The translations under genes and the position numbers were made by a program. The notes beneath the pieces were generated by a model. That model was given only the letters and a program-made list of their open reading frames with translations, did no database searches and was not told the origin of the DNA. Of a stretch of 64,000 nucleotides of DNA, positions 33,787 to 43,284 are shown piece by piece. Source of the DNA: Fen-1254 sp963769605 (lineage in GTDB: Bacteria > Bacteroidota > Ignavibacteria > UBA10030); contig CAVYML010000001.1 of assembly GCA_963769605.1 (NCBI GenBank), positions 186,001 to 250,000 of the forward strand. The letters are read 5' to 3'. Numbering within the stretch: the first letter of the stretch is position 1; each line of letters opens with the position of its first letter.

Positions 33787-34836
33787 ATGTCTAAAACAAT
33801 TCAATACCTAAAAATTCCATTCATAGTATTTGTTTTAATAATTTTTAATAGCTGTTCAAATAATCCCATAACTCCGTCGGAAGTTAATAATCAAGAATTA
33901 AATGATGCCTTTAATCAAGCCGCTTCATTTTCAGAATTAAAAAGCCTTGTTGTTTCCAGGAATGGAGTAATTATTAAGGAACAATATTATAGAACCGGAG
34001 GTGCAAATGTGCCGTCCGATGTTCGTTCTGTAACCAAAAGTATTACATCACTGCTGATTGGAATTGCAATAGACAAAGGAATCCTTAAATCAGTCGATCA
34101 AACGATAGGTGAGTTTATAAGCCCGCTTGTTGCCGGGCTTTCTGCCGATAAGGCGGCTATAACAATAAGAGATCTTTTAACTATGAGCAGCGGGTTTGAA
34201 TGGAATGAACTTGACAATGTGATTGAATATAGCAATTGGTGGATTGCACCGAATCAGGTTCAGGATCTTATCAACAGATCTCTTATTGCTCAACCGGGAC
34301 AAGTATTTGACTACAATTCTGCAGCTTTGCACCTGCTTTCAGTAATTCTTACAAGAGCAAGCAACATGAAAACTCAGGACTTTGCTCAAAAATATTTATT
34401 TGATTCGCTTGGGACTACAATCAGCTATTGGGAAACCGACAATCAGGGTTACAACAACGGCGCGGCAGGAATAAATATTACTCCGCACGATATGATAAAG
34501 ATAGGGCAATTGATTTTAAATAAAGGTACTTATAATGGCAAGAGAATTGTTTCTTCCGAATGGATTGAGCAAACAATAAAGTTCCAAATAACTACAAACA
34601 ATGCCCTGGCATTTGGACCCGGATACGGTTATTGCTGGTGGATCGGCCAAAACGTTCAAGGTAATTATGCTTTTGCCCTCGGATTTGGCGGACAGTTTAT
34701 CGTTGTTGCGCCAAGATTGAATCTTGTTGTTGTAGCAACAAACAATTGGAGCGGTTTAAGCAGTTCAGCTCCAGATAACGACTTATTTGAAACATTAAGT
34801 TTGATTATGGATAATATTGTGCCTGCGTTTGACTAA
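33787..34836 (+). CDS. Serine beta-lactamase-fold lipoprotein (class C-like hydrolase)
   Basis: The 349-residue protein has a lipoprotein signal ending at NSCSNN (Cys23). The beta-lactamase/transpeptidase-fold motifs follow: SVTK (residues ~81-84, nucleophile Ser), LLTMSSGFEWNE, FDYNSAALH (~174-182, the Tyr-x-Asn motif) and a C-terminal GFGGQFIVV segment in place of KTG. It belongs to the AmpC/EstB-like family that includes esterases, D-aminopeptidases and beta-lactamases. Lipidation suggests anchoring in the cell envelope. A true beta-lactamase cannot be claimed from sequence. Codon use is AT-rich compared with neighbours. Confidence 0.85.
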   Translation: MSKTIQYLKIPFIVFVLIIFNSCSNNPITPSEVNNQELNDAFNQAASFSELKSLVVSRNGVIIKEQYYRTGGANVPSDVRSVTKSITSLLIGIAIDKGILKSVDQTIGEFISPLVAGLSADKAAITIRDLLTMSSGFEWNELDNVIEYSNWWIAPNQVQDLINRSLIAQPGQVFDYNSAALHLLSVILTRASNMKTQDFAQKYLFDSLGTTISYWETDNQGYNNGAAGINITPHDMIKIGQLILNKGTYNGKRIVSSEWIEQTIKFQITTNNALAFGPGYGYCWWIGQNVQGNYAFALGFGGQFIVVAPRLNLVVVATNNWSGLSSSAPDNDLFETLSLIMDNIVPAFD

Positions 34837-34957
34837 AGAATACCGTAGACTTTTTTATTCGCCTTCTCCATTTTCAGGATATTATATCATTAGATAGCGA
34901 GACTTCTTATAACGACTATAAGAGGAAAGTAAAAACCATCGACATATAAGGCTCTCT

Positions 34958-35647
34958 ATGAAAAACTCTAATTATTATTCTTTTCTCATCCTGTTATCGA
35001 TTGTTCTTTTTTGCAGTCATACATATGCGCAGGATTCTTCCCTATTCATGCACTATAGTATCTTTGGCGGGGCGGCATTTCCGCTCGGTGATTTCAGCAG
35101 CACTACGGCAAATGACGCGGGGTTCGCTCATACCGGCTTGTGCGCAATGGTCGAAGCCGATAAAAATATAAGCGAGGATGTGTACTGGGCATCATCAATA
35201 GCCCTGGCGGTGAACCCCATGGATCAAAGTTCTTTGGAAAATTATACTGGAGTTCAAGGCGGGAATTTTTTAAAATATAACGGGTCGAATGTTTCTACCG
35301 GCAGTTATTTAACGGCATGGTTGATGACAGGTGTCGGCTTTGAATTGCCTGTTTCGTCTGCAGTAAAAATTTACAGCGTCGAACAAATAGGACTTCTGAT
35401 TTCAAAAATCCCTCCTATCACAGGATATTACGTCGGCAGCTCCGTGACTGAAACAGCTACAACAGGTGCTGCATTTGCCGTCGGATTGGGTGCAGGTGTC
35501 ATAATGCATGATATAAATTTGAGTCTAAGATATTATACCGGTGAGCCTTTTTATACATCAACGGAAACAACCGTTTACGGTTCGTGGAATATAAGAGCGG
35601 ATATGCCTGTAACATTATTGCAATTTATGATCGGCTATAATTTTTAA
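34958..35647 (+). CDS. Outer membrane beta-barrel-like protein of unknown function
   Basis: The 229-residue protein has a clear signal peptide (ILLSIVLFCSHTYAQ). The rest alternates short amphipathic strands rich in Gly, Tyr and Ser (YSIFGGAAFPLGDF, AAFAVGLGAGVIMHDINLSLRYYTGEP) and ends in LLQFMIGYNF, an aromatic C-terminus typical of outer membrane barrels. No named family is recognised; it is probably an eight-stranded OmpA/OmpW-like barrel. It is separate from the lipoprotein gene before it. Confidence 0.6.
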   Translation: MKNSNYYSFLILLSIVLFCSHTYAQDSSLFMHYSIFGGAAFPLGDFSSTTANDAGFAHTGLCAMVEADKNISEDVYWASSIALAVNPMDQSSLENYTGVQGGNFLKYNGSNVSTGSYLTAWLMTGVGFELPVSSAVKIYSVEQIGLLISKIPPITGYYVGSSVTETATTGAAFAVGLGAGVIMHDINLSLRYYTGEPFYTSTETTVYGSWNIRADMPVTLLQFMIGYNF

Positions 35648-35711
35648 TTATTCCGGAATCTGAAACTATCCCCAAAAATTAATTCAAAACTTTTTTCCGG
35701 TACGGTTAGTG

Positions 35712-35864
35712 TCATGCATAAAAGAAAAAAGGCCGACATCGGCTTTGACTCTTTATTTTATTCCGGGCTTTTAATGCTGTGCTCACATTGACGGGTTCGT
35801 TGATGAAATGCAGCAGTTGTTTGCTAACTCCAATCGCTTCAACTGCTAATTTAAGATCTCTCAT
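35712..35864 (-). CDS. Possible small helical protein or gene remnant
   Basis: A 50-codon reverse-strand frame starts at ATG 35864 after AAGAAAG and reads MRDLKLAVEAIGVSKQ...LLHFINEPVNVSTALKARNK. It is amphipathic and looks coding. The open frame continues upstream without a start (IIKKNRLKKE), so it may be the tail of a decayed gene. The 350-bp spacer holds nothing else. No family is recognised. Confidence 0.3.
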   Translation of the reverse strand: MRDLKLAVEAIGVSKQLLHFINEPVNVSTALKARNKIKSQSRCRPFFFYA

Positions 35865-35999
35865 TTCTTTCTTCAATCGGTTTTTCTTGATGATCGGGGT
35901 GTGCGGAAGGAGCCTGAGAGATCGGGAATGTTTCCTTGTCCAATTTTGTTCTATATTATAATCCTAAAAACTATCAACTATTATTGGAGGTAATGTATT

Positions 36000-36821
36000 A
36001 TGCTTAAATCCATTTCTTTTCTTTTGCTTGCTGTTTTTTTGCTTGCAATGTCTTCCTCTGCACAGCAGCGAATGCCGCAGCTTAGTCAGGCTGCAAAAAT
36101 ATCTCAGACCATCGGTCTCAGTGAAGTCGGCATTTCTTACCACCGTCCCGGTGTGAGAGGCCGCGAGATTTGGGGAAATGTCGTAAAGTACGATGAAGTA
36201 TGGCGAGCAGGTGCAAACGAACCGACTTTGGTTACTTTCAGCGATGAAGCGACCATTGAAGGCAAGAAGCTCGGAGCGGGGACGTACCGGTTTGTCGTGA
36301 TTCCGTCCAAGACCGGTGATTGGACAATAATTTTCAATACTGAAACAAAAAACTGGGGAACGGTTTACAATGAAAAGTATGACACGCTAAAGTTTACAGT
36401 GAAGCCGGAAACAGGATCGAATGAAGAATGGATGTCTTTCAGCTTCACCGACCTGACGCCTTTTTCAGGAAAGATCGTTCTTGCCTGGGAAAAAGTTCGG
36501 TTGAGCTTTAAGGTCGAGTTCAATACAACTGCAAAAATTCAAGCTTCTGTAGGTTCATGGCAATTGCTGAACAGCGCAGCGAGATTTACTCTCGATAATA
36601 AAATTTCCATGGAGGAAGGACTCGGCTGGGCTGAGCGTTCTGTCGCATTAGATAAAAATCCATGGAATTTACAAACGGAAGCGGAGTTATATGCTCAAAC
36701 CGGAAAATTGAAAGAAGCAATCGCAGCGGGTGAAGAAGCATTGAAGATTGCAAAGGAAAAAAATCCGAAGGCGGATACGAACAGTCTGGAAAAAATGATC
36801 GACGACTGGAAAAAGAAATAA
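36000..36821 (+). CDS. DUF2911 domain secreted protein
   Basis: GGAGG lies about 14 bases before the ATG. A signal peptide (MLKSISFLLLAVFLLAMSSSAQQ) is followed by a DUF2911 domain: PQLSQAAKISQTIGLSEVGISYHRPGVRGREIWGNVV, VWRAGANEPTLVTFS, AGTYRFVVIPS and WGTVYNEKYDTLKF (residues ~28-170). A short helical tail resembling a TPR pair follows (AERSVALDKNPWNLQTEAELYAQTGKLKEAIAAGEEAL). The domain is common in Bacteroidota and of unknown function. A periplasmic or surface location is implied by the signal peptide. Confidence 0.85.
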   Translation: MLKSISFLLLAVFLLAMSSSAQQRMPQLSQAAKISQTIGLSEVGISYHRPGVRGREIWGNVVKYDEVWRAGANEPTLVTFSDEATIEGKKLGAGTYRFVVIPSKTGDWTIIFNTETKNWGTVYNEKYDTLKFTVKPETGSNEEWMSFSFTDLTPFSGKIVLAWEKVRLSFKVEFNTTAKIQASVGSWQLLNSAARFTLDNKISMEEGLGWAERSVALDKNPWNLQTEAELYAQTGKLKEAIAAGEEALKIAKEKNPKADTNSLEKMIDDWKKK

Positions 36822-36855
36822 ACGTGAAAGTTTGCTTTATACCGTTATGAGCCGG

Positions 36856-38565
36856 TCACGTTGAAATCGGAAGATGCCGGGATTCATGCTTCATGATTTT
36901 TGTAATCATGAATCCCGTCATGACCGCTACAATACAACCTATAACGTTGTACCAGAGCCATGCGATCGATGTCCACTCAAAACAAAAAAGGACGCTCATC
37001 TCCCCGATCAATCCTCCGATGAAGGCAGCCGTTCCGCTGACTGAACGAAAATAAAATGCAAGCAGAAAAATGCCGAGCATCGTCCCGTAAAAGAGAGAGC
37101 CAAGAATATTAACGGCTTCTATCAGAGAACCCAATCTGCTTGCATATTGCGCAAAGGCAATACCGTAACATCCCCAGAAAGCCATCATGATGCGGGATAC
37201 TTGGACATAATGCTGTTCACTACCGCCGGGCTTTACAAAGCGCTTATAGATATCGATAACGGAAGTTGCCGCTAAAGCGCTGAGTTCTCCCGATGAAGAT
37301 GACATCGAAGCCGTGAATACGCATGCAAAAACCAATCCGACTAATCCGACCGGCAGATAATTCAGGACAAATATAAGAAAAATATAATTGACGTCATTGT
37401 GCTCGGATGTGGGGATATTTTTTGAAGCCAGCCCGGCTGCGCGTTCATGCGCAGCATCGAATTGCCGCTGAAGCTTAAGTAATTGTTCCTTGTTTTCCGT
37501 GATGCGAATATTATCGCCTTGCCGGCGGGCTTCAAGATAATTATGTATGCCGCCTAATTTTTCGTGAAACAACCGGGTTTGCGTCTCTTCAAGCTGCCGG
37601 TATGATGCCGCATCCATGCCTGACTTCGCCTTTTGAGCTTCAATCGGATTGAAAAACAATGGAGGTTCTACGAATTGAAAAAAGGCGAATATCATGACAC
37701 CGATGAAAAGAATGAAAAATTGCATGGGTACTTTTGCAAGACCATTGAGGAGGAGTCCGAGGCGGCTTTGAGCAATAGATTGGCCGGTCAGATATCGCTG
37801 CACCTGCGATTGATCGGTACCGAAATATGCAAGTGCAAGAAACATTCCGCCGATAAGACCCGACCATAAGGTAAACCTATTTTTTAAATCGAAAGACAAA
37901 TCGATAGTCTTCAGCTTTCCCATAACTGCAGAAACCGACAGTGCATCTGACAATGATACATTTTTGGGAAGCAGACTTACGGCTACGATACATGCCGCGA
38001 CCATTCCAGATATTACGATAAGGATCTGAAAGACGTGAGTATCGTTTACGGCTTTTACTCCGCCGAATGTGGAATAGAGGATAACAATCCCGCCGATGAT
38101 GAGCGAGGTTATGCGGATATCGATCCCGAGTATGACGGAGAGCAGAAGCGAAGGTGCGTAGATAGTAATACCGGCAGCCAATCCGCGGGAAACAAGGAAT
38201 ATGAGCGTGGTAAGAATTCTGGTCTTTGCATCAAACCGTTTTTCTATGTATTCGTATGCCGTATAGACGCCAAGACGATGATAAATCGGAACCACGGTGA
38301 TAGAAAGGATGATCATCGCAAGGGGCAGGCCGAAATAAAATTGGACAAATCTCATCCCATCGACATACGCCTGGCCCGGGGTCGAGGTAAACGTGATAGC
38401 GCTCGCCTGCGTTGCCATGATGGAGAGTCCCACGGTGTACCATTTCATCGACCTGTTTGCCAGCAGGAATCCGCTCAGGGTCCGATTTGCCCGCCCTTTC
38501 CACATTCCATAGAGTGCGATCAAAAGAAGAGTCGCGGCAAGTACTATCCAATCGAACAATCTCAT
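36856..38565 (-). CDS. Sodium:solute symporter (SSS family)
   Basis: The start at 38565 (MRLFDWIVLAATLLLIALYG) overlaps the stop of the small upstream gene (ATGA), which fixes it; a longer frame to 38646 is not needed. The 569-residue protein has about 13-14 membrane helices, GFLLANRSMKWYTVGLSIMATQASAITFTSTPGQAY (the Na+/substrate site of SSS proteins) and YFGTDQSQVQRYLTGQS. A charged cytoplasmic loop of about 80 residues (QLEETQTRLFHEKL...AHERAAG) interrupts the later helices. It takes up an unidentified solute with Na+. The PIG-L deacetylase gene upstream suggests an amino-sugar or glycoside product as substrate. Confidence 0.88.
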   Translation of the reverse strand: MRLFDWIVLAATLLLIALYGMWKGRANRTLSGFLLANRSMKWYTVGLSIMATQASAITFTSTPGQAYVDGMRFVQFYFGLPLAMIILSITVVPIYHRLGVYTAYEYIEKRFDAKTRILTTLIFLVSRGLAAGITIYAPSLLLSVILGIDIRITSLIIGGIVILYSTFGGVKAVNDTHVFQILIVISGMVAACIVAVSLLPKNVSLSDALSVSAVMGKLKTIDLSFDLKNRFTLWSGLIGGMFLALAYFGTDQSQVQRYLTGQSIAQSRLGLLLNGLAKVPMQFFILFIGVMIFAFFQFVEPPLFFNPIEAQKAKSGMDAASYRQLEETQTRLFHEKLGGIHNYLEARRQGDNIRITENKEQLLKLQRQFDAAHERAAGLASKNIPTSEHNDVNYIFLIFVLNYLPVGLVGLVFACVFTASMSSSSGELSALAATSVIDIYKRFVKPGGSEQHYVQVSRIMMAFWGCYGIAFAQYASRLGSLIEAVNILGSLFYGTMLGIFLLAFYFRSVSGTAAFIGGLIGEMSVLFCFEWTSIAWLWYNVIGCIVAVMTGFMITKIMKHESRHLPIST

Positions 38566-38717
38566 TCGAATGACCTGGAAAAAAGAAAAAAGAGCGCTAT
38601 GAAAACGGCGAGGTTCAGCAGGACAAGAAAATACAATCTCAACCATGTGCCGAAAACCGGCGGGGGTTCTTCTGCTGAATCGGCGGATCGGTCTATTTCA
38701 ATGCTTTGATTGCTCAT
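38562..38717 (-). CDS. Small single-span membrane protein linked to the SSS symporter
   Basis: The 51-residue frame MSNQSIEIDRSADSAEEPPP...has one membrane helix (LYFLVLLNLAVFIALFFLF, residues ~29-47). Its stop overlaps the symporter start (ATGA) and it lies 20 bp after the PIG-L gene, so all three are co-transcribed. It may be an accessory subunit of the symporter; no family is recognised. Confidence 0.65.
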   Translation of the reverse strand: MSNQSIEIDRSADSAEEPPPVFGTWLRLYFLVLLNLAVFIALFFLFSRSFE

Positions 38718-38737
38718 CAGGGTGCGATGATTTTTTT

Positions 38738-41251
38738 TTAATGCTTCGCTTTGCGCAATTCTTTCGAAGAAGTTCGGCGGTCGCTCTGCAAGGAAAGTAT
38801 ATTTGCAAACAACCTGTAAGCTCCTTCCACACCGGCAGGCAATTGCCGGAAGAATGCATACGCGCAATAGATGTAATATCCTTTTCCGTACGGCGCCACA
38901 AGCAATCCGCCCGCCTTCCGGGATTCGTTCTGATCGTGACATGCCAACACCGAATCGTATCTTGTATCCCATGAACCCGCAAAATAGAGTCCTCTTTCCT
39001 GTATCCAACCGTTAAAATCATCGTCCGTAATGCTATTGGGGGTTGTAAGAAGCACGTCATGGGGATTCATAAATGTTACACGGGCATCTTCTTCGGTTAC
39101 GCGGTCACGGGAGACGGTGAATGGATACGGCCCCAGATTGTCGGCTTCATTTCGCTGCGGAGTTACATACTGCACGATGTAGGTTCCGCCTTCTTGAACA
39201 TAATCCATGAGACGTTTTTGGTTTAGGCGGAGCCTCGGACGCGTGTTGTATGCCCGTACACCTGCTATAATAACGTCGTATCTGGCAAGCGCGGCTTCCT
39301 GCAGGTCTTTATCTGAAAGCAATTCCACCGTGTAACCCATTTGACGAATTGCAGACGGTATTTCATCACCGGCTCCCATAATGTATCCTGCCAATTGTCC
39401 TTTCTTTTTAAGATCGATTTTCAACAGGTGTCCGGCGGCACGCGTGAAAAGTATCTGCGGAGATATGTGTTTGTAATTAACTGTTTGTTCGCTGATATCG
39501 ATCGTCGCACTTCCGAAACTTGCAAAGGCTCTAAAATATCCGCTCTTTGCCCGGGCGGAGGGCTGAACGTAAAACACCGCTTCCTGTTCTTCGTTTTTAT
39601 TCTGGAAATAAAATTTCTGAGCTTCGGGCCATGCCGTCCAGCCGGAGGGAACCTCCAGATTCAGGACAGGATGAATATTCCCGACTGCAGATTTGAGTTT
39701 CACGGAGATCTTCTTTGCCGAGTCGTTCGGAAAGACATAAACCGGTTCTTGCAAATTTATCGTGAGAGGAGGTACGATATGGACAGGCCGGGCTGTTTCC
39801 CCGTCCACCGGATCGACGGTTTTTTGCTGCAACGGAACCTCTAATTCCAAAGTATCTTCAGATGAAGAGAGAAAAAAATGAATCACGATCGGGGGACTGT
39901 TCTCCGGCTTGCCGATGAGCGTCTGATCCGAAACGTTATAGGAACCAGTCTCTGGATTTTCCTGCAGCCAATACGGCTGGGTGTATGCGATATGATCCGG
40001 CAGGTGCAGCAGAAATTCGTATTGAAGCGGTTTATTGTTCTCGAGTCTTGCATGGACGAGTGTATCCGTATTGCCGTACGGGAGTGCAACACGTTCGAGA
40101 ATAAAAGGCTGCATCGATCGATTAATTGCGGTTGTGGTGATTTTTATACCGCCTCCGGGAACGATGAAATCTTCGGCAGTCGCTGCATCGATTCGTATTC
40201 CTGCACACGCGCAAATAACATGTTCGAGTTCCTTTCTCTTAAGCTGCACCCACGGTTCCTGCGGCAAATGAGAAAGCATGCGGGCAGCTTTCAATAGTAC
40301 CGGTATCGAACGTGCGGGATTATTATCGTCGAAAGTTCGATTTGCTTCTTCGAGAGTCTGTTGTATGATCTCTCCGCCCTTTATCCTCGACCAGCTTGAA
40401 TTGATGCCGTCGAAAAGATCTTTTTTCGCTGTGTCTCCGTCGACATGCTGAAAATAATTTACAAATTCACCGCGGTATTGTGATGCGCCGAATCCCTGGC
40501 TCTTGTGCATGCTCCGGCTCTCGCCTGCGATTTCCGTAAAGGACTTGCCGAGGATGGGAGAGTAGCCGCCCAGGTCGGCAAAGACCGAGTGAAGCGGTCC
40601 CGGCGAAGTATCGCGTGCGGAAAAACGGAAAGCATTCCAGACGAGACGTTTTGCCTGCCAGGGAGCAGCGTAACGAAGCTGTTCAGGAAAACGTGTTGAA
40701 TCCGCTGCCGCCCGGAAGGCTTCATATGCAAGAGCTGCGGAAGCGGTATGATTTCCGTGCCCGCCAAGGGTCGGAGTGAAACGAGTAACGATGATATCCG
40801 GCCGAAAAGTGCGGATGACCCAGACGAAATCGGAAAGAGTCTTTTCTTTTCCCCAGAACCGCAATGTTTCTTCCGAACTTTTTGAGAAGCCAAAATCGAT
40901 TGCGCGCGTAAAATACTGTTCGGCTCCATCGATCCGTCTTGCGGCAAGCAGTTCCTGTGTCCGAATCAATCCGAGCATGGATCCCTGTTCGGGTCCGAGA
41001 AGATTCTGTCCGCCTTCGCCTCTTGTGCAGGAAAGATACGCAGTGCGGTAAAAAAGGCCTTTGGACATATATGTCAGGAATGCATTGTTTTCGTCATCCG
41101 GATGTGCAGCGATATAAAGAACCGACCCCAGTACGGTAATTTTTTTTAATTCGAGTCTGATTTCAGCGGCATCGGAGGAATTATTGAATTGAGCCTGCGC
41201 AGGCCGGCCGGCAAGAAGAATGAGCAGCAACAAGATACTTCGTTTATACAT
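38738..41251 (-). CDS. Exported PIG-L (LmbE-like) deacetylase with C-terminal glutamine-amidotransferase-like domain
   Basis: A signal peptide (MYKRSILLLLILLAGRPAQA) precedes a PIG-L domain with AAHPDDENN (residues ~48-56), TRGEGGQN and GHGNHTAS (~165), which bind the catalytic zinc. Residues ~330-600 form beta-rich regions (HIVPPLTINLQEPVYVFPND; VNLEVPSGW-like). The last ~200 residues resemble a ThuA/GATase-like fold (YDVIIAGVRAYNTRPRL...YGKGYYIY). PIG-L enzymes remove N-acetyl groups from GlcNAc-type substrates. Long exported forms next to an SSS symporter are common in Bacteroidota-type genomes and probably act on extracytoplasmic amino-sugar conjugates. It is the first gene of a three-gene operon. 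Confidence 0.85.
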   Translation of the reverse strand: MYKRSILLLLILLAGRPAQAQFNNSSDAAEIRLELKKITVLGSVLYIAAHPDDENNAFLTYMSKGLFYRTAYLSCTRGEGGQNLLGPEQGSMLGLIRTQELLAARRIDGAEQYFTRAIDFGFSKSSEETLRFWGKEKTLSDFVWVIRTFRPDIIVTRFTPTLGGHGNHTASAALAYEAFRAAADSTRFPEQLRYAAPWQAKRLVWNAFRFSARDTSPGPLHSVFADLGGYSPILGKSFTEIAGESRSMHKSQGFGASQYRGEFVNYFQHVDGDTAKKDLFDGINSSWSRIKGGEIIQQTLEEANRTFDDNNPARSIPVLLKAARMLSHLPQEPWVQLKRKELEHVICACAGIRIDAATAEDFIVPGGGIKITTTAINRSMQPFILERVALPYGNTDTLVHARLENNKPLQYEFLLHLPDHIAYTQPYWLQENPETGSYNVSDQTLIGKPENSPPIVIHFFLSSSEDTLELEVPLQQKTVDPVDGETARPVHIVPPLTINLQEPVYVFPNDSAKKISVKLKSAVGNIHPVLNLEVPSGWTAWPEAQKFYFQNKNEEQEAVFYVQPSARAKSGYFRAFASFGSATIDISEQTVNYKHISPQILFTRAAGHLLKIDLKKKGQLAGYIMGAGDEIPSAIRQMGYTVELLSDKDLQEAALARYDVIIAGVRAYNTRPRLRLNQKRLMDYVQEGGTYIVQYVTPQRNEADNLGPYPFTVSRDRVTEEDARVTFMNPHDVLLTTPNSITDDDFNGWIQERGLYFAGSWDTRYDSVLACHDQNESRKAGGLLVAPYGKGYYIYCAYAFFRQLPAGVEGAYRLFANILSLQSDRRTSSKELRKAKH

Positions 41252-41458
41252 AAAAATTCACCCGATAATTTGTTCTTATTTTTTGTTCACGCAGCAAATA
41301 TATAAAGCACATTAAGAGCGGTAGTCTCGATTTTCATAGAGTCCATTTTAACGAAATACTGCCTGCGGTGCAAATAGAATTTTGTTCTATTCCACTAATA
41401 CCGTATGAAGCCAATAAACTATACATTGAACAATCATTGACATACGATGGTTTCACAA
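41252..41458. other. Divergent spacer, no gene seen
   Basis: AT-rich sequence upstream of the PIG-L operon (reverse strand). It should contain that operon's promoter; no clear site is seen. Confidence 0.4.
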
Positions 41459-41691
41459 ATGAAAAAGGCGGGAGCGGCAAAAAAACTGTCCATATTTAAG
41501 GCGCTGTCACAGGAAATGGGATTTGAAATCATGTATAACACAAAGGACTGCAAAAAGCGCTGAGCAATCTCATCAATTTAGTCCAGCGTCCGACCGCCAA
41601 AGTCAAAAAATTTAGGAATCCCTGGAAGATTGTTTCTTCAAGAACCTCCGATTATATTCTATTGAAGAATGAAACAAGGCGGGACAGATAG
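41459..41691 (+). pseudogene. Frameshifted remnant of a small unknown gene
   Basis: ATG at 41459 opens MKKAGAAKKLSIFKALSQ...FEIMYNTK and stops at 41561-41563. A second frame picks up at about 41542 with GLQKALSNLINLVQRP and runs to TAG at 41689. Joined by one frameshift near 41542, the two give a ~75-residue product rich in Lys and Arg. No family is recognised. The rest of the spacer to 41856 holds nothing. Confidence 0.3.
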
Positions 41692-41856
41692 GAAGCGTGA
41701 ACTTGAAAAATGGATAATTATATTTTTTTTTGCCGGGAGAGAAAACGCGACCGGATCATGATCGATAATATATGCGGCAATGATAATGAATCCAGTCGAA
41801 ATCAAAACAGCGGTCATGGCCGGTCTGATTGATTTGACGGCATTTACTTTAAGGCT

Positions 41857-43044
41857 ATGAAATTGAAAGAACTCTTATCTTTTTTGTTTTTTATCATCGC
41901 AGCGATTATTCTCTATCGCTTTTTTGTACAGGATAAGAAACCCCCGCCTGCCGCCGGACATTACGATGAGTCGAAGGTGCCCAAATTCGTACTGCCGGAT
42001 CTGTTTGTCTTGTTGAATGGCGGCAGGGTGACAGATACAGCCGCATGGAATGAGAGGCGCAGACCGGAACTTTTGAGAATGTTCGAATCTGATGTTTACG
42101 GAAAAGCCAGTGTGGAGCGGCCGGAAGGAATGCATTGGGAAACAACAGCCGAAGATGCCGACGCTTTGAACGGTACCGCTGTTATAAAAAAAGTGAAAAT
42201 TTATTTCTCGGCAAAAGAGGCCTGGCCCAAATTGGATGTCGAAATTATTCTGCCGAAGACCGGGAAACCGGTTCCGGTTTTTTTGGCATCCACCTGGGTG
42301 CCGGATGCCAAGCTCATGGCGGCCAGAGGATTCGGTCTCGTGACATTCGACGCACGGGATATCGAGCCCGATGACAAAGAGAATGCTTATGCAAAGGGAA
42401 TCAGGAAGTTCTTCGATCCGCCTGATCGCAAAGAACCGTTGCCGGATGAATGGGGAACGATCGCAGCCTGGTCGTGGACGTCGAGGAGGGTAATGGATTA
42501 CATCGAAACCGACACTCTTATCGATGCCAGGAAAGTTTGTATCCTCGGCTTTTCGCGGTTCGGCAAAGCCGCAATGTGGGCAGGCGCTCTGGATCAACGA
42601 TTTGCCATAATTTTTTCATGCGAATCCGGATGCGGCGGCGCAACAATTGTCCGCCGCGGTTTCGGAGAGACAGTCAAATTGATTAACGATCAATTCCCTC
42701 ATTGGTTTAACGCCAACTTTAAAAACTTTAACAATCGTGTCGACGATCTTCCCGTTGATTGGCACATGCTTATTGCTCTGATAGCGCCAAGACCTGTCTA
42801 TGTATCTACAGCCGAGGAGGATTTATGGGGCGATCCTCGCGGAACTTTTCTGGCAGCGAAAGCTGCGGAACCGGTTTATAATCTGTTCGGAGAAACAGGA
42901 TTGGGTGTAACGGAAATGCCGCCTGTGGAAACGCCTGCCGGTAATTTTATCGGCTACCATATACGGAAAGGCGAACACGGCCTGACGGATTATGATACCG
43001 AAAAATTCATAGACTTTGCCCGGAAACATTTTAACATGCAATGA
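41857..43044 (+). CDS. CE15-like glucuronoyl esterase / alpha-beta hydrolase
   Basis: The 395-residue protein starts with a membrane helix or uncleaved signal (LLSFLFFIIAAIILYRFFV). The catalytic part has GFSRFGKAAMWAGALD (nucleophile Ser near residue 233; CE15 enzymes have G-C/F-S-R-x-G-K), FSCESGCGGA (Glu near 256, as in CE15) and KGEHGLTDYD (His near 374). These match carbohydrate esterase family 15, which cleaves the ester between lignin and 4-O-methyl-glucuronoyl xylan. A more general esterase role is possible. Membrane attachment would place it in the periplasm. The next gene is a TonB receptor, so a link to glycan uptake is conceivable but not shown. Confidence 0.75.
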   Translation: MKLKELLSFLFFIIAAIILYRFFVQDKKPPPAAGHYDESKVPKFVLPDLFVLLNGGRVTDTAAWNERRRPELLRMFESDVYGKASVERPEGMHWETTAEDADALNGTAVIKKVKIYFSAKEAWPKLDVEIILPKTGKPVPVFLASTWVPDAKLMAARGFGLVTFDARDIEPDDKENAYAKGIRKFFDPPDRKEPLPDEWGTIAAWSWTSRRVMDYIETDTLIDARKVCILGFSRFGKAAMWAGALDQRFAIIFSCESGCGGATIVRRGFGETVKLINDQFPHWFNANFKNFNNRVDDLPVDWHMLIALIAPRPVYVSTAEEDLWGDPRGTFLAAKAAEPVYNLFGETGLGVTEMPPVETPAGNFIGYHIRKGEHGLTDYDTEKFIDFARKHFNMQ

Positions 43045-43284
43045 CATTTTTAGATAAATTTGCAAGAAAGCAAGAACGACGATCATTTTAAAAGCGGAAA
43101 TTTTATTTTTAGAACGGCTGTTCAAATAATGCGAAGAAGGGTGCTGCAGCTGTCGAAATAGTCTCCTCTTTGTTTCACACAAAAAAGATGACGGGAAAAT
43201 TATTCTCGAAACCGCCTCACGGTGATTTTTCCATCTAACGTAAAGACCGAAATATAAATTGTGAAGAAAAGGATTCACTCTGAT

